DNA from: Diphasiastrum complanatum
Taxonomy: Eukaryota; Streptophyta; Lycopodiopsida; Lycopodiales; Lycopodiaceae
Assembly: GCA_029204225.1 (NCBI GenBank)
Contig: CM055095.1
Coordinates: forward strand, 75,721,672-75,785,671
Direction: 5' to 3'
DNA: 64,000 bases
Part shown: positions 21,490-31,858 of the stretch, piece by piece
Position numbering within the stretch: the first letter of the stretch is position 1
How the letters are laid out: every line of letters starts with the position of its first letter
The notes under the pieces: model-generated
The model's input: only the letters and a program-made list of their open reading frames with translations
Told to the model about the DNA's origin: nothing
The model's database searches: none
Position numbers and translations under genes: made by a program

Positions 21490-22820
21490 CTAAGCTTTTT
21501 TCGCCTGCCCACACTAAGTTTTCTTCACACCTACTACTGTATTGAGACTGGTACTAGAAAATTGGCTAACCCTGAAGTAATTAGTTACGCTTAAGTTTGC
21601 TCTCGTCCATCTAAACTGAAATTAGCTTTCTGAGGGCCTCCTCCCATTCTGCAGCGTTTATTGCTTCTTTGAGCTCTGGCTGCAGTCAAACTTCGCAGAC
21701 GTTACAAACAGCGGGATCTTTGTCTGAGAATTCTATCATGAATAGTTTTTGAAAGCTTGCATGTTAGTTGATGAGTCTCTAATCCTAAAAACTGAAATCA
21801 ATCATGAACCCTTCTAGAGCAAGTCTCTGTTTGAACCAACAGCAAAACTTGCCAATCTTTCGCTTCCTAAGAAAACCCGGATATTGGCAAAGTACCAGAA
21901 AACCATTCTTAGTATTGCATGCAAGGTTGCTGGAAAACCATCTTAGTATTGCATGCAAGGTTGCTGGAAGTGCTGAAATTTGTACTTAGGTTGCATGCAA
22001 AAAGCAGTGATGAATTCAATGTTGAAAACTTCAAGCAGATGTAAAAGCCTGACAAAAAGAATTTGCTAAGAGTCTGGAACAATTGTGCAAGATTCTGTTC
22101 CGCTTGGGAAAACGCTGCTAGAGCAGCATGCAAACTGTGTTCACCTCCGCTTCTGGTAGGCAAAATGAGCATAATTGTGCTTCATTGAAATCTAATCCAC
22201 GAGCAAAGAAGAGTCAGTAGCACAGAAGGAGGCGAGATGGGCAGAGGGTTGAAGGCTCTAGAAAAGGGAGACAAAGGCTTGGACCATGGAGGGTGAGTCA
22301 GTGACAGAATAGCCTGAGACCATTAGGGAGTGGACAAAGGAAGAAGCAGATATGGGACGGAGCACACATTAGAAAAAGGTGGAAGGGAGGTCGACATGCT
22401 TAAGCCAATTGAGCTTAAAGCGGAGCATGAGGGGGGCAACCACATGGTAATCGATGCGGCGAAGTATCACCTAGCAATGAAGCTGAAGATTATGCTCCCA
22501 ATATCGCGACAGGCCCTTTAGCCTCTTCTCTGATTCTTCCCTTTCTCTACACTACGGTGACAAGCTCTCCTATGACAAGTAGTAGCTGATTATGTCAAAC
22601 TCTTGGCCACACCACTAGGTTATTGACAAGGTAAGAGAAGAACGAAAGCTAAGGCCTGCTGCAACAGAAATTGAGCTTGCAGCAAATTGATGTATTAGAA
22701 TGGCTAAGCAAAGATATCATCCACTATGCTATTCAGGCAAGAAGCCTGGAGGGATGAGCACTGCTCACTTACATGATTGGATGAGATAAATCAACTTGTG
22801 CAGGATGTGTTGTAGGCATT
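21490..22820. other. No gene seen
   Basis: Mixed-composition DNA. A 34-bp tandem duplication (TTAGTATTGCATGCAAGG...) lies at 21909 and 21943. A purine-rich stretch is at 22230-22420. Open frames at 21804-22172 and 22330-22521 have no recognisable motif. Confidence 0.3.
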
Positions 22821-22821
22821 G

Positions 22822-23195
22822 TTTGCAATGGCTCCGCTTATTTTCAGCACCCTAACGGGTGCTCGCACGTGTCAGGGTGCGCCAGATAGGGACCCATTAT
22901 TTTTTTTTTTGAAAAACTGGTTGCCCGGGTGCCACGTGTCAGGCAACCAATATTTATCCGATAAGCAAATCTTTGGGATAAATTAGTAACAATATATAAC
23001 TGAACCAACCTATTTACTCACATGTGTGTAGGTGGGTGTGAAGGTGCCTGGCGCCACCGCCTGCTCGGCGCCCACCCTGGCGCCACGACGCTCGCTTGTG
23101 AGCTTTTGCCCAACCCCTGGCTGGCGCACCCTGGGTTATGCCAGCACCCGTCAGGGTGCTAAAATTATGTGTAGCCATTTGCAATGGGCATTGCC
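22822..23195. mobile_element. MITE-like element with long imperfect terminal inverted repeats
   Basis: The left arm (22826-22890: GGCATTGTTTGCAATGGCT..., then TTTTCAGCACCC-TAACGGGTGCT and CAGGGTGCGCCAG) pairs with the right arm read in reverse (23190-23105: GGCAATGCCCATTGCAAATGGCT..., TTTTAGCACCC-TGACGGGTGCT, CAGGGTGCGCCAG). Each arm also contains its own AGCACCC/GGGTGCT palindrome. There is no coding capacity. A target duplication could not be fixed, so the superfamily is open. Confidence 0.65.
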
Positions 23196-23229
23196 ACTGC
23201 AGTGACCAACTGTAAATGTATAAATGCTT

Positions 23230-23395
23230 TGCATACAGATTTTCTTTATTAAAAAATATACTCGGCTATACAGATTCTCTTTCTTAAAAAATAGAGCTAG
23301 TTTTGTACTAATGCATCTTGGTTTCCAAGGGGGGCTTGAACTTGGGACCAAAGAAACTTTGGATGCCAAGCTAGCCAACTGAGCCAACTCTTGGA
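23230..23395 (-). repeat. tRNA-derived SINE head, with a partial second copy at 23400-23470
   Basis: The minus strand has an RNA polymerase III A box TGGCTCAGTTGG (complement 23375-23386) and a B box-like GGTCCCAAGTTCAAGCC (complement 23333-23349) at tRNA-like spacing, followed by an AT-rich body to about 23230. A second, internally deleted copy (GGCATCC...TTGGAAACCAAGATGCATTA) lies directly upstream at 23400-23470. A decayed tRNA gene is the alternative, but the acceptor stem does not close. Confidence 0.45.
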
Positions 23396-23495
23396 TTCTA
23401 TAGTCTGGTAATGCATCTTGGTTTCCAATGGGGATGCCAAGCTAACTGAGTGATCCAACCTTTGGATTATACTTTGGTAATGGCAAGTGTCATTA

Positions 23496-23930
23496 GTAAT
23501 CTCTTTATGTCAATTTACATTTAAGGTGAAGAATTATATTAGTCACTCCATGTTCTATTTAACAATCACAAAATTAGACCGTGTTCTTTGAACATCAACA
23601 CCAAATTACATGAACATTGAGGGTAAGATCTTGTAAAATTTTATCTAGCAAACAAATAAGATAGTGAGACTTTCTTGTCTCTTGGATGGTTAGAGTTTTT
23701 TCAATCAATGATGGTTCATGTAAGTTGTACATTACTCATGGGGCATGTTATTAAAATACATGGGACCCTCTATTTGTAACTTAAATAAATTAGTGCAAGT
23801 GGCCCAAAGTGGCCCACTTGGCCAAGTAGCTCACTCATGTGGTTGACACATAGACTTTATATGCATCTACTTGAGGTGCTTGCCTCACAAGGGACCTAGA
23901 GGAACCCGCCCTCCCCCCCCGTGTGCGCCT
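23496..23930. other. No gene seen
   Basis: AT-rich sequence without recognisable coding or repeat features. Confidence 0.3.
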
Positions 23931-23953
23931 CTCTCTCTCTCTCTCTCTATATA

Positions 23954-24002
<49 letters not shown>

Positions 24003-24025
24003 GTATGTATATATGTATATATATA
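23931..24025. repeat. Compound microsatellite (CT)n(AT)n(GTAT)n
   Basis: A CT run at 23931-23948 followed by AT/ATGT repeats to about 24025. It lacks the hairpin unit found at the LINE tails. Confidence 0.95.
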
Positions 24026-24029
24026 GCAA

Positions 24030-25200
24030 TTCATTTTATCTTCTTTCTTTTGGTGTTGTGAGGTGCTTATGTAATTCTCCTTGTATTTGATGTTTTCCAT
24101 AGCTAAGTTTCTTAAGCTTTCCTAGTTGATCTAGTATTGCAGTTAAGATACTCCATAGCTAGGTCTTGCAATGAGGAGGTTGGTCGAGATAATTTTTTGA
24201 AGGATATGAAATCTAAAGGTTAAATCTTATACAGTAGTCTTACTTTGAAACAAAAGCTGAAGTTCATTTACACCAAGTTGCAATGTCAGCCAATACATGA
24301 TAAAAACTTGTGCTACACCTTTTTCCTCATTGTTCTATGCTTCAATCACATGAAGGACTAGTGACAACTTGGAAAGTACTAGAAAGAAGTGACATTGATG
24401 ATAAAATTTGTATTGCAAGCACATTTCATATTTCAAGATGACAAGTAATTTGACTGCACTTTAGACTTGATTTGACTCGACAATATAAAGCATGATTCCA
24501 CGAACAATGGCCAACAAACAATCGATGGCTGAGTCACATTATGGCGAATTAGTTAAGCCTAAAAAATGACAAAGTATCATCTTTGGATCACGAGAGTTTG
24601 GTTGGTTTTGGATGACTCATTGACCTGCCATTACTCACGATAACACTTATCTTTAGGAAATCACAACTTTCAAACAAGCGAGATAAGCGGGGGTAGACAT
24701 GCGAGATAAGCGTGGGTAGACATGCTTGTAGATTATGCATAAATGTTTGGACCTCTAAGGATGAATAAATTTGTGTACTCAACATGTAGAATTAGCTCTA
24801 AGGTTCAGATTGTTAAGCTACTCATTAGAGCATAATCTTATGATATGGGATGTTCAAACCAAGTTCTTCATAGAGAAAATGAAGCCAAGTACACAACATT
24901 TGCCTCAAGAGTAAATACCCATTTTTTACTAGTTGGAAGGAAGTTAAAAGGAAAATAGCTAGAAACATGTGTGTTATTTCCTTTTGATCATAGTGTGCAT
25001 ATTTTTTAGCTACATATGAGGGGGGAAATGGAATGAGTAGAGCAAAAATAATTTCTCTCTTCTCATGGCCATCAATTGATAGTAGGCATCAAGGTCCAAA
25101 GGCCTATTTACAACCTCTAAGGCCAAAAATAAGCGATGTGCGTTGCCTATAGAGGCCCAATAATAGCCAAATAATCTATAGATGTCCTAAGTAAATGGCA
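24030..25200. other. No gene seen
   Basis: AT-rich; a 22-base direct duplication GAGATAAGCGGGGGTAGACATGC / GAGATAAGCGTGGGTAGACATGC occurs at 24680 and 24702. Scattered codon-like stretches (24240-24420) hint at an eroded element but are not assignable. Confidence 0.3.
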
Positions 25201-25204
25201 AAGA

Positions 25205-25445
25205 ATTAAGAAATAAGCTCCAAACGACACTTAAGTGAAGTGCAGTCAATAGTCCATATAAACATTCATGTTCATAATATTTGGCCTATAGCTAATACAC
25301 AAATGATATCATGGGCATGCACAATGAAGACGACAAGATTTGCAAAAAAATGGATAATACAACGTATAGAGATTTTCATTACTGTTAATAGAGTGTCTGC
25401 CTCGCATCATGATGAAGTTCTTTACTTTAAGAATTCTAGTTTGGT
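25205..25445 (-). repeat. Gypsy LTR fragment, family G2, second copy
   Basis: Repeats 8610-8845 with few differences. Shares ATGATATCATGGGCATGCAC and GAGTGTCTGCCTCGCATC. It breaks off before the TGAGCGCTACA terminus seen in the first copy. Confidence 0.55.
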
Positions 25446-26149
25446 AGCCTAGTCATTATAGATTTCCACAAAATCAGTGAATTAAGTAGTATAAAAGGTT
25501 TTATCGTTCCCCAAGAGAGAGAAATCTCCTCTTTCAAATTGATAAGTGTACAAAGGTGATGGACAGATGGTGAATGTAACATTCAAAGCAGAATACTACA
25601 ATGACAAATCTGGTTATCCAAAGATATTGAGTAAATTGGCATCCAGAAACACCAATGATGAAACGATTTGGTCAAGGTTGGAAGGTATAGAAGGGTACGT
25701 TATCTTCCAGGCTCTTAGGACAATAGTAAGCAAGTTGATCTGACAACAAGCAAAAAGATCCTTCACAACGGAATCTGTTCGGCTTTTGATTCCTCTCAAC
25801 AAGCACAAGGAATTAGTTCTTATCAAAGAAGCAAACAAAGCTACACATCAATTAAGTTCTTTATCTGAACACATAGCTCATTCAGAATTAAAAGAGGTTC
25901 TGATTAGAGTTAAGCTTAAAGCTTCGGCTAATTCCCTGCACATATTAGTTAGAATTGTTGCTCCCAGATGTCGCCTATAAGTCCACGCTAGAAAATTTGG
26001 AATTCTGTACAAGTGAAGAGTGAATGTTTCAAACAGATGTCTATCAAATTCGGTTACAGACTAACTCAGAGTGTGTTCGGTCAATTGATAAGAAGTGTAA
26101 CTGTAACAGACAATAGGAGGAAGGAATGCACAAGCTATGAAGATTGGCT
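25446..26149. other. Non-coding, probably LTR-element leader
   Basis: Short open frames on both strands (25546-25980) have no domain. Position between two G2-type LTR pieces suggests internal sequence of a deleted element. Confidence 0.3.
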
Positions 26150-26420
26150 CTCTTCTCTCTATTGATAGCTGAATCTCTGCATATGTACAATGGCTCTAAG
26201 TGTCGCCCTTATCAAAACGGATTCCATCCGACCCCAGGAGTCTTTTGCACCACTTCTTATGAAGTTGGTACGCAAAATCATTTGTTCATTATTGTTAATA
26301 AAAAATTTGCAAAATTTAGTTGAGTTACAATTTAGACACTTAAAAATTGATGAAGGAAACTTAAATTCATACATAAATGTTCCAAGTATAGAGATATGTT
26401 ACAAATTGGAATATACCTAA
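26150..26420 (-). repeat. Gypsy LTR R-region fragment, family G2
   Basis: A ~55-base block (CTCTTCTCTCTATTGATAG..., GTACAATGGCTCTAAGTGTCG) matches 36218-36274, inside the 5' LTR of the gypsy element on the minus strand. The rest is only weakly similar. Confidence 0.5.
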
Positions 26421-26435
26421 TTATAAGTAGATCTT

Positions 26436-27540
26436 GCTAAGTTATCCTCGTCCTGGCCATTGATGTCGCAATCGGACTCATGTGACTGCGATGCATGGGA
26501 TTGCGACTATGATACCTGCATCCAATGAATATGATTCAGTTATCTGAGAAATGTGATGAGAGTGAAAGTCAGACCACATGAATGTAGTGAAGTTAAAGTA
26601 TATTTTGAAGCCATATGTACCTCAGATCTAGAATATCCATCCGAATCAAGGCACAAGGAAGACTTGAAGTTTGTGAAGAGAAGATTCCCTAAAAATCCAG
26701 ATCGTGTCAAACAACAATGGGAGGCTGCTAAGAAGCTACGGGAGACTTTAGGGACTATCTAACCTGGGCAGTGGTGGCCAAGGTTCTCCTATGGACATCG
26801 TTATAACCCTGTCAAATGGCTCCATTCTATCCTAAAACTGGACTACATGCAATTGAAGATCCATGTAGCGGACTTAAGTTAAACAAATTATATATATTGA
26901 TATATAAATGTTCGAATTACAAATATATATCAAAATGAAACGCCTAATTATTAGATCCAACTAAATCGTCCCCGTCCTGACCATGGGTCATCAGACTCAT
27001 GTGACTGTAATGCATGAGACTGGGACTACGATACCTGCGTGCAATGAAGATGTGTAAATTTTGTAAGTGATGCTGTTAGAGTGTCCGACTGAATGAATGT
27101 GGTGAAGTCAAAATATATGTTGAAACCATAATACGTACCTCAGAATATCCATCTCAGTCAATTCTCACTCCTTGTCTCTCCAATAATTCGAGTAATGATT
27201 GCAAGTTGTTGGAATATGCATATTTGTACTCCTCTTTTGTGGGAGACCGCTTTACGGCAGATTTTTACATGAATTGACAAATCGATGATTGTAATTTAAT
27301 TTAAACAATTCCAGAAATAAAATATGAATTATGACAAAAACAAGTTCAACTTATGGATGGGGACAATTACAAAATGGACATTAAAAGAACCTTGGCCACC
27401 ACTGCCCAGGTGCGACGGCCCTGCCATCTCCATTCGCTTCTTAGCTGCCTCTCTTTGTTGCTTGAAACGATCTGGATCTTCTCGAAATTCTTCTTTGAAA
27501 ACTTCCAATCATCCTTGTGCACATTGTATGGCCTAGATTT
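26436..27540. repeat. Duplicated block with possible CACTA transposase fragments
   Basis: 26436-26640 and 26960-27160 are direct repeats (CGTCCTG-CCAT, CTCATGTGACTG-ATGCATG, GTACCTCAGA...TATCCATC). 26640-26795 (plus) and 27385-27540 (minus) are inverted repeats that encode related peptides: KFVKRRFPKNPDRVKQQWEA and its partner with QQREAAKKR, followed by a PGQWWPR / HLGSGGQG segment. This pattern resembles the C-terminal part of plant CACTA (Ptta/En/Spm) transposases, with low certainty. No CACTA terminal repeats were seen. Confidence 0.4.
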
Positions 27541-27804
27541 GCCAACTCTCACCACATCTCAGATCTCTGATTTGCGGTGGCTCATCACACTTCCCATGCA
27601 TTTTTCCACCCATATTTGGTCAAATTCCAAATCAGCGGAGGGGACTGGAAATTCTCTATCCAGCTAGTCAATGACATAATTATTTTCCCCATCACTTTGT
27701 TTGCACCCATCCTTGAAAATGTCCCTGTTGAAGACCACATGCGTGAGTTGCCTCATGGGAGTGATGACGCAACCACCGCGGTCATCCTCAATCGTTGTGA
27801 ATAT

Positions 27805-28302
27805 TAGCCAATAGGATTTGGGGCAAGGGCCTTTCCCATTTTATAAAAAGACACCATTTGTACTCTATTTCCATGCTTATTGAGAAGGAGGAAACACTAT
27901 CAAACTTTGGAGAGAAGCATCCTCATTTGCTATTCACTACTTGCTAATGCTTTTGGTTGTACTTTCTATTTGCTTCTAGTTTACATGTTTTTGATTGTGA
28001 TAATGAATGTTTCTCCATTAGCAAGCATAAGGAGCATTTGAGCTAACCTCCACCCTCACTCCCTTTCTCTCTTCTTTCCTCTATCTCTTCTACTCTTCTC
28101 TTTATTTTCTCTCTAAATTCATGATGAATGTTAGTTTAGTGGAGTAGAGTTAGGTGTGAGTAGTTTCAGTGGTGCTAGTGTTAGGAAAAAAGTAGAGAAC
28201 TATCTAAAAGTTGTACCTTTATATAGTTAAGTACCTATCCAGTGTTCTAACCCTTGTTGACAGGTGGGAGGGCTACTACGACGCGAGAACATCAACCCTA
28301 CA
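27805..28302 (+). repeat. LTR family T, 5' LTR (3' part)
   Basis: Matches the minus strand of 47391-47850 through GCAAGGGCC, TTTTATAAAAAGACACC (TATA box), TTCTAACCC and ends CAACCCTACA, directly followed by a primer binding site. The U3 start is missing. Confidence 0.75.
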
Positions 28303-28303
28303 G

Positions 28304-28321
28304 TGGCGTCGTTGCCGGGGA
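28304..28321 (+). promoter_or_regulatory. Primer binding site of Tat/Athila type
   Basis: TGGCGTCGTTGCCGGGGA, one base from the well-known TGGCGCCGTTGCCGGGGA of Athila and Tat/Ogre gypsy elements. Two bases after the LTR end, as expected. It places family T in this lineage. Confidence 0.85.
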
Positions 28322-29109
28322 TAGGTTTTCCACTAACTAGTGTAGCTGTATTTTAGCTATTTCTTGCTTTTTGGAGTAGTTTAAGGTAGATTTTTGGGTG
28401 TTTAGAGTTAGTTATCTGTATTTTTCTATGTTTGGACTATTCACAGCTAGCGGAGGAGGTGTTAGAGGGTAGAGGAGGCCCTGAACAACCTGTAAGGGCT
28501 TCAAATCCAAACCAACCAGTAAAAAAACAAAAAAAAAAACACACCAATTTGCATTTGGGAGGAAAAAAGAGCCCAGTTTTCCATCAAATTTTGTTTTCTC
28601 CAAAACCAGTGAGAGTTAACCCTCGCACGATTGACAGCAGCTCCAGGGTACTGTCCCAGACCTGCATAGAAGCCTGCAAGAGTTAGTTCCAAGTAGATTG
28701 CAAAAAACAGAAAAAAAAAATATAAAAATTCAAATAACCCTTGTAAAAAACAAAAAAAATGCAAATCTTCACTAGAATTCTCGTAGATCCCTCTGAAGTT
28801 CCATCTCAGTGAGACCAGGACACAGAGAAGCTTGCGAGAGTTAGTTCACTGTCTAAGTGCCTGTGCGAGAGTTCCCAGTGGAAAAAAGATGGGAAAATAC
28901 CAAAGAACCCTCGCAGACACTAAAATTTTCGGTTCCAGTGGGCAAGAACCCTCACAAAGAACTTTGAAGTTCCATCTTAGTGAGACCAGGAGACAGAAGA
29001 GTCTGCAAGAGTTAGCTTGATTCCAATGAGCTAAAAATTGGTTTGGCGCATGGTGGAGTGGGCTTTAATGCCCAGATGTTTTTTGTGCCATCGAAATAAG
29101 CCTCCAATG
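28322..29109 (+). other. Leader of the family T element, A-rich
   Basis: No gag could be recognised. Motifs GAGAGTTAGTTC / CCATCTCAGTGAGACCAGGA recur at 28790-28850 and 28965-29020, i.e. a short internal duplication. Confidence 0.35.
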
Positions 29110-29555
29110 AATCAACGACCAAGATGGAGTTCTCAGGGAGGAACGTGGGCCACAGGATGGAGGATAACCCTTAGATGGACTTTGAAAGGGCCCTGAAGAA
29201 CCGAAAGGTAAAATAAGCGTTGTTTTCATTAAAAATTTTCAAACTGAAAAAATTGTTGGGTCCCAAGTTTTTTTTTGAAAGGTGAAGTTTCTTCACACTG
29301 AAAAAACAGTTCAAAAACCCAAATTACCCTTATTTTCACCTCCTTTAGCCTATTTTGGCTAAACGAAAGGCGATAGCCTCCAAACGAAGGGCACCATGAC
29401 TGTACCTACAAGTACGGTATGCCAAAACAGAGTGATTGCCGCAGAGAAAGTGTTTGGAGCGCGCCAAAAGTGATTTCACCATTTCACTGGGCAGGTAGCT
29501 GGGAGTTGGTGACGAGAAGCATTTCGGAAAGCGACGCCAGTTCTGTATGACAACA
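29110..29555 (+). repeat. Fragment of the leader of the copia element at 36.8-42.9 kb
   Basis: Parallel to 37890-38245: GTTGGGTCCCAAGTT, GTGAAGTTTCTTCA, AACAGTTCAAAAAC, GTACCTACAAGTACG, CGCCAAAAGTGATTTCA and GCATTTCGGAAAGCGACGCC all recur in order. It is a second, diverged copy of that untranslated leader, cut off from its gag. Confidence 0.75.
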
Positions 29556-29577
29556 GACACATGTTATTTCCAGGGAG

Positions 29578-29711
29578 ATTACACACAATATGGATGGGAC
29601 CTTATAAGGTCATTGAAGTCTTTAACATTGGATCGTTACAGTTAGCAGATCTCAAAGGACATTTACTTGATACCCGAGTAAATGGATAAAGAGTGAAGCG
29701 ATACTATAACT
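29578..29711 (+). pseudogene. Gypsy integrase C-terminal end
   Basis: Encodes WMGPYKVIEVFNIGSLQLA, then DLKGHLLDTRVNG and VKRYY. This matches the last ~45 residues of Tat/Athila-type integrases (GPYKV...GT..L.DL.G....RVNG.R.K.Y). Only this piece remains; the element between the leader at 28322 and here is deleted. Confidence 0.7.
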
Positions 29712-30559
29712 GATTTCTGAACAGAAATAGCAACATCAACTTCGCAAATTTTGCAAATAATGCAAAATATGTGACAGTCAATGTTCCACATACATTTTTA
29801 AGGCTCCTCATTTTATCTATGCCAAAAAATGCGACACTAATGTTCATTTTAGGTTTTTCGTCCTATCTTGTTTTGCAAAAAAAACCTGACACTTTTGTTA
29901 ACATGTTTGCCATTTACTTGTCACGTCCACTTGTTGTTTTCATTTTTCAAAAAATGAGACATTGTTTGTATTTGTTTCCAACTTGTTTCTAGCATTTAGG
30001 AAATATGCGAAAAATCCGACACCTTCGTTTCATGTATAATCTATCAATTTTCAGAAAAAAAAAAAGACAAGTATGATTGTACAAAACAATCATTAAGAGC
30101 TATTGATTGCTTATTCCAATGATCTATCAGTTCTATGAGTTAGATCTTGATCTAGATGCATTACACTATGATTTTAGCAAGAGCAATAAATCAAATGATT
30201 AAAAACTGAGCGGTCTCACACATGTGGAGGACCTGTACAATGTCGTCGTCGTCATCCTTGATGAGTTTCTCCGGTGATCTCTTGTCATCGAGTGCAGTGG
30301 GATCTGCATGATCTAGCAACAAATAAAAACAGTTTGTACATATGCCTCATCAAGCAACGGTTGGTCGCCCTTAGTAGTCTTTAACGAAGAAGTGAGTGGT
30401 GTGAGAGGAATAGAAGTGAAGACAGGGGTGGGGACAGTTTGTCCAAAAGAGAGAATGGAGGGAACAAAGGAAAATTGTAAGGTGGTGTGGAGGACGGAAG
30501 GAGAAGATGGGGCTGAAGTGGCCTAGCATGGTGGTGAAATGTTTATGACTTGCATCCAC
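29712..30559. other. No gene seen
   Basis: AT-rich stretch with recurring TGCAAAATATG/ATGCGACA/TTTGCAAA-like motifs (29735-30030), then flank of the minus-strand frame at 30560-30985. Might be the 3' untranslated part of a gypsy element. Confidence 0.3.
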
Positions 30560-30985
30560 GCTAGGGTGTCTGGAGACAACTGTGAATCAGCAGGATTGAA
30601 CTGGAGAGGAACAACTGTGGAAGCAAAGGGGGCCGTGTTAATCCGTACCTTGTACGTGATACCCTAGAATAGGAAGTGGAAACGCGACTTCGGCACGTCC
30701 CAAGTGGGCATAAGCATGAAGGGCGAGGCCCATGTTGACATCAAAGCTGAAAAGCGCCGAGTAGAAATCCATTGCTTCAAAAAGTGGGCCAGCAATCTGA
30801 AGCCATGGTTTAATCAAGACATCAGAAGGCAAGGGCCAAATCTGGGTGGCTGACAAAATCATTTTGAATTTCCAGATGTTGTAGTTAGAAGCACCATCAA
30901 GTGCGCTTGCATCGCCCAAAATTGCCTCATTGATGTTTGCCATTTCCAAACTGCTTGAAACTTCAACTGTAGGCTATAAAGTGTA
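30560..30985 (-). pseudogene. Chimeric frame: copia gag start fused to unrecognised sequence
   Basis: On the minus strand the first ~30 residues (MANINEAILGDASALDG, then SNYNIWKFKM) and the 45 bases upstream match the gag start of the copia element at 38377 (MANMGESILSESSKLDG). After that the frame changes to an unrelated sequence (ATQIWPLPSDVLIKPWLQIA, LFEAMDFYSALFSFDVN, HLGRAEVAFPLPILGYHV) that can be followed, through a frameshift near 30650, to about 30560. I do not recognise the second part. It may be decayed retroelement sequence or a captured exon. Confidence 0.5.
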
Positions 30986-31005
30986 TGTCGAAGCCAACCG
31001 TGATG

Positions 31006-31858
31006 TCAAAAATAAAAATTAATGACCTGCAATTTTTGGCTTACCAGGCCACCTGCCGCTCTTTCGCCAAATTGAACCCGTTCAGTTTCTATTAATGCTA
31101 ACCGACGGTCCTCCTCCAACTGCGTGATAGCAATCATCAGCTCATGGAGGCTGTCATTTTCATCCATCCATTCCACATTATCAATGCGGAAGGTCAGAAC
31201 TTCAAATTCTATGGATAATATTGGGTGCATTCCATATACAAGGTAATATGGTGTCTGCCTAGTTGTAATTTTCTTGGCAGTTCGATATGCCCATAAAACT
31301 GATGGTAACTTCTGATCCCAATCAAAAGATTTGTTCAAAATTTTGCACAAGATTTGGCTACCTCGCTCAGTAAGTCCATTTGCTTTAGGATTATACGGAG
31401 TGGTTTGATGATGTGTGATGGAAAAATACGAGAACATAGCTTTAATGGTTTGATCAAGAAAATGGGTTCCCCTATCACTTACAAGTTCTAAGAAACATCC
31501 ATAACGAGTGATGATGTTTTGAAACAAAAACGTTGCCACAGTTTTGGCATCGTTTTTAATTGTAGCTTCGGCCTTTACCATCTTGGTAGCATAGTCCAGT
31601 GCAACGAGAATGTAACGACGATGGGTTTTATGAACTGGTTGGCTTGATAGGCCCTACAAAATCTATTCCCCACTTGTCAAACGATGCTAAGGGAATGAAT
31701 GGTGTAAGTGGCCAATGTGTCGTGAAGCTAGGTTTTCCCATCCTCTGACATGGATCACATTTTTGAATGAAAAGATTAACGTCTCTATAAAGTGTTGGCC
31801 ACCTTTAGAATTTTTCTAGCAATATTTTTAAGCGCATAATGGCCCCCCCGAATCTTGT
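31006..31858 (-). pseudogene. Tat-like gypsy integrase
   Basis: The core domain reads SDRGTHFLDQTI (first part lost its Asp context at the frame start), TTPYNPKANGLTERGSQIL and LWAYRTAKKITTRQTPYYLVYG, typical of the Athila/Tat integrase. The frame ends at AAGGLVSQK, where the GPF-like module should begin, so the 3' end is truncated. The region 31582-31858 holds the zinc-binding part in broken frames (CHRMGKPSFT-like on the minus strand at 31740). Confidence 0.8.

Noticed and set aside
23835-24100. Tyr/Ile-rich frames at 23835-24100
   Set aside because: Produced by the AT/GTAT microsatellite.
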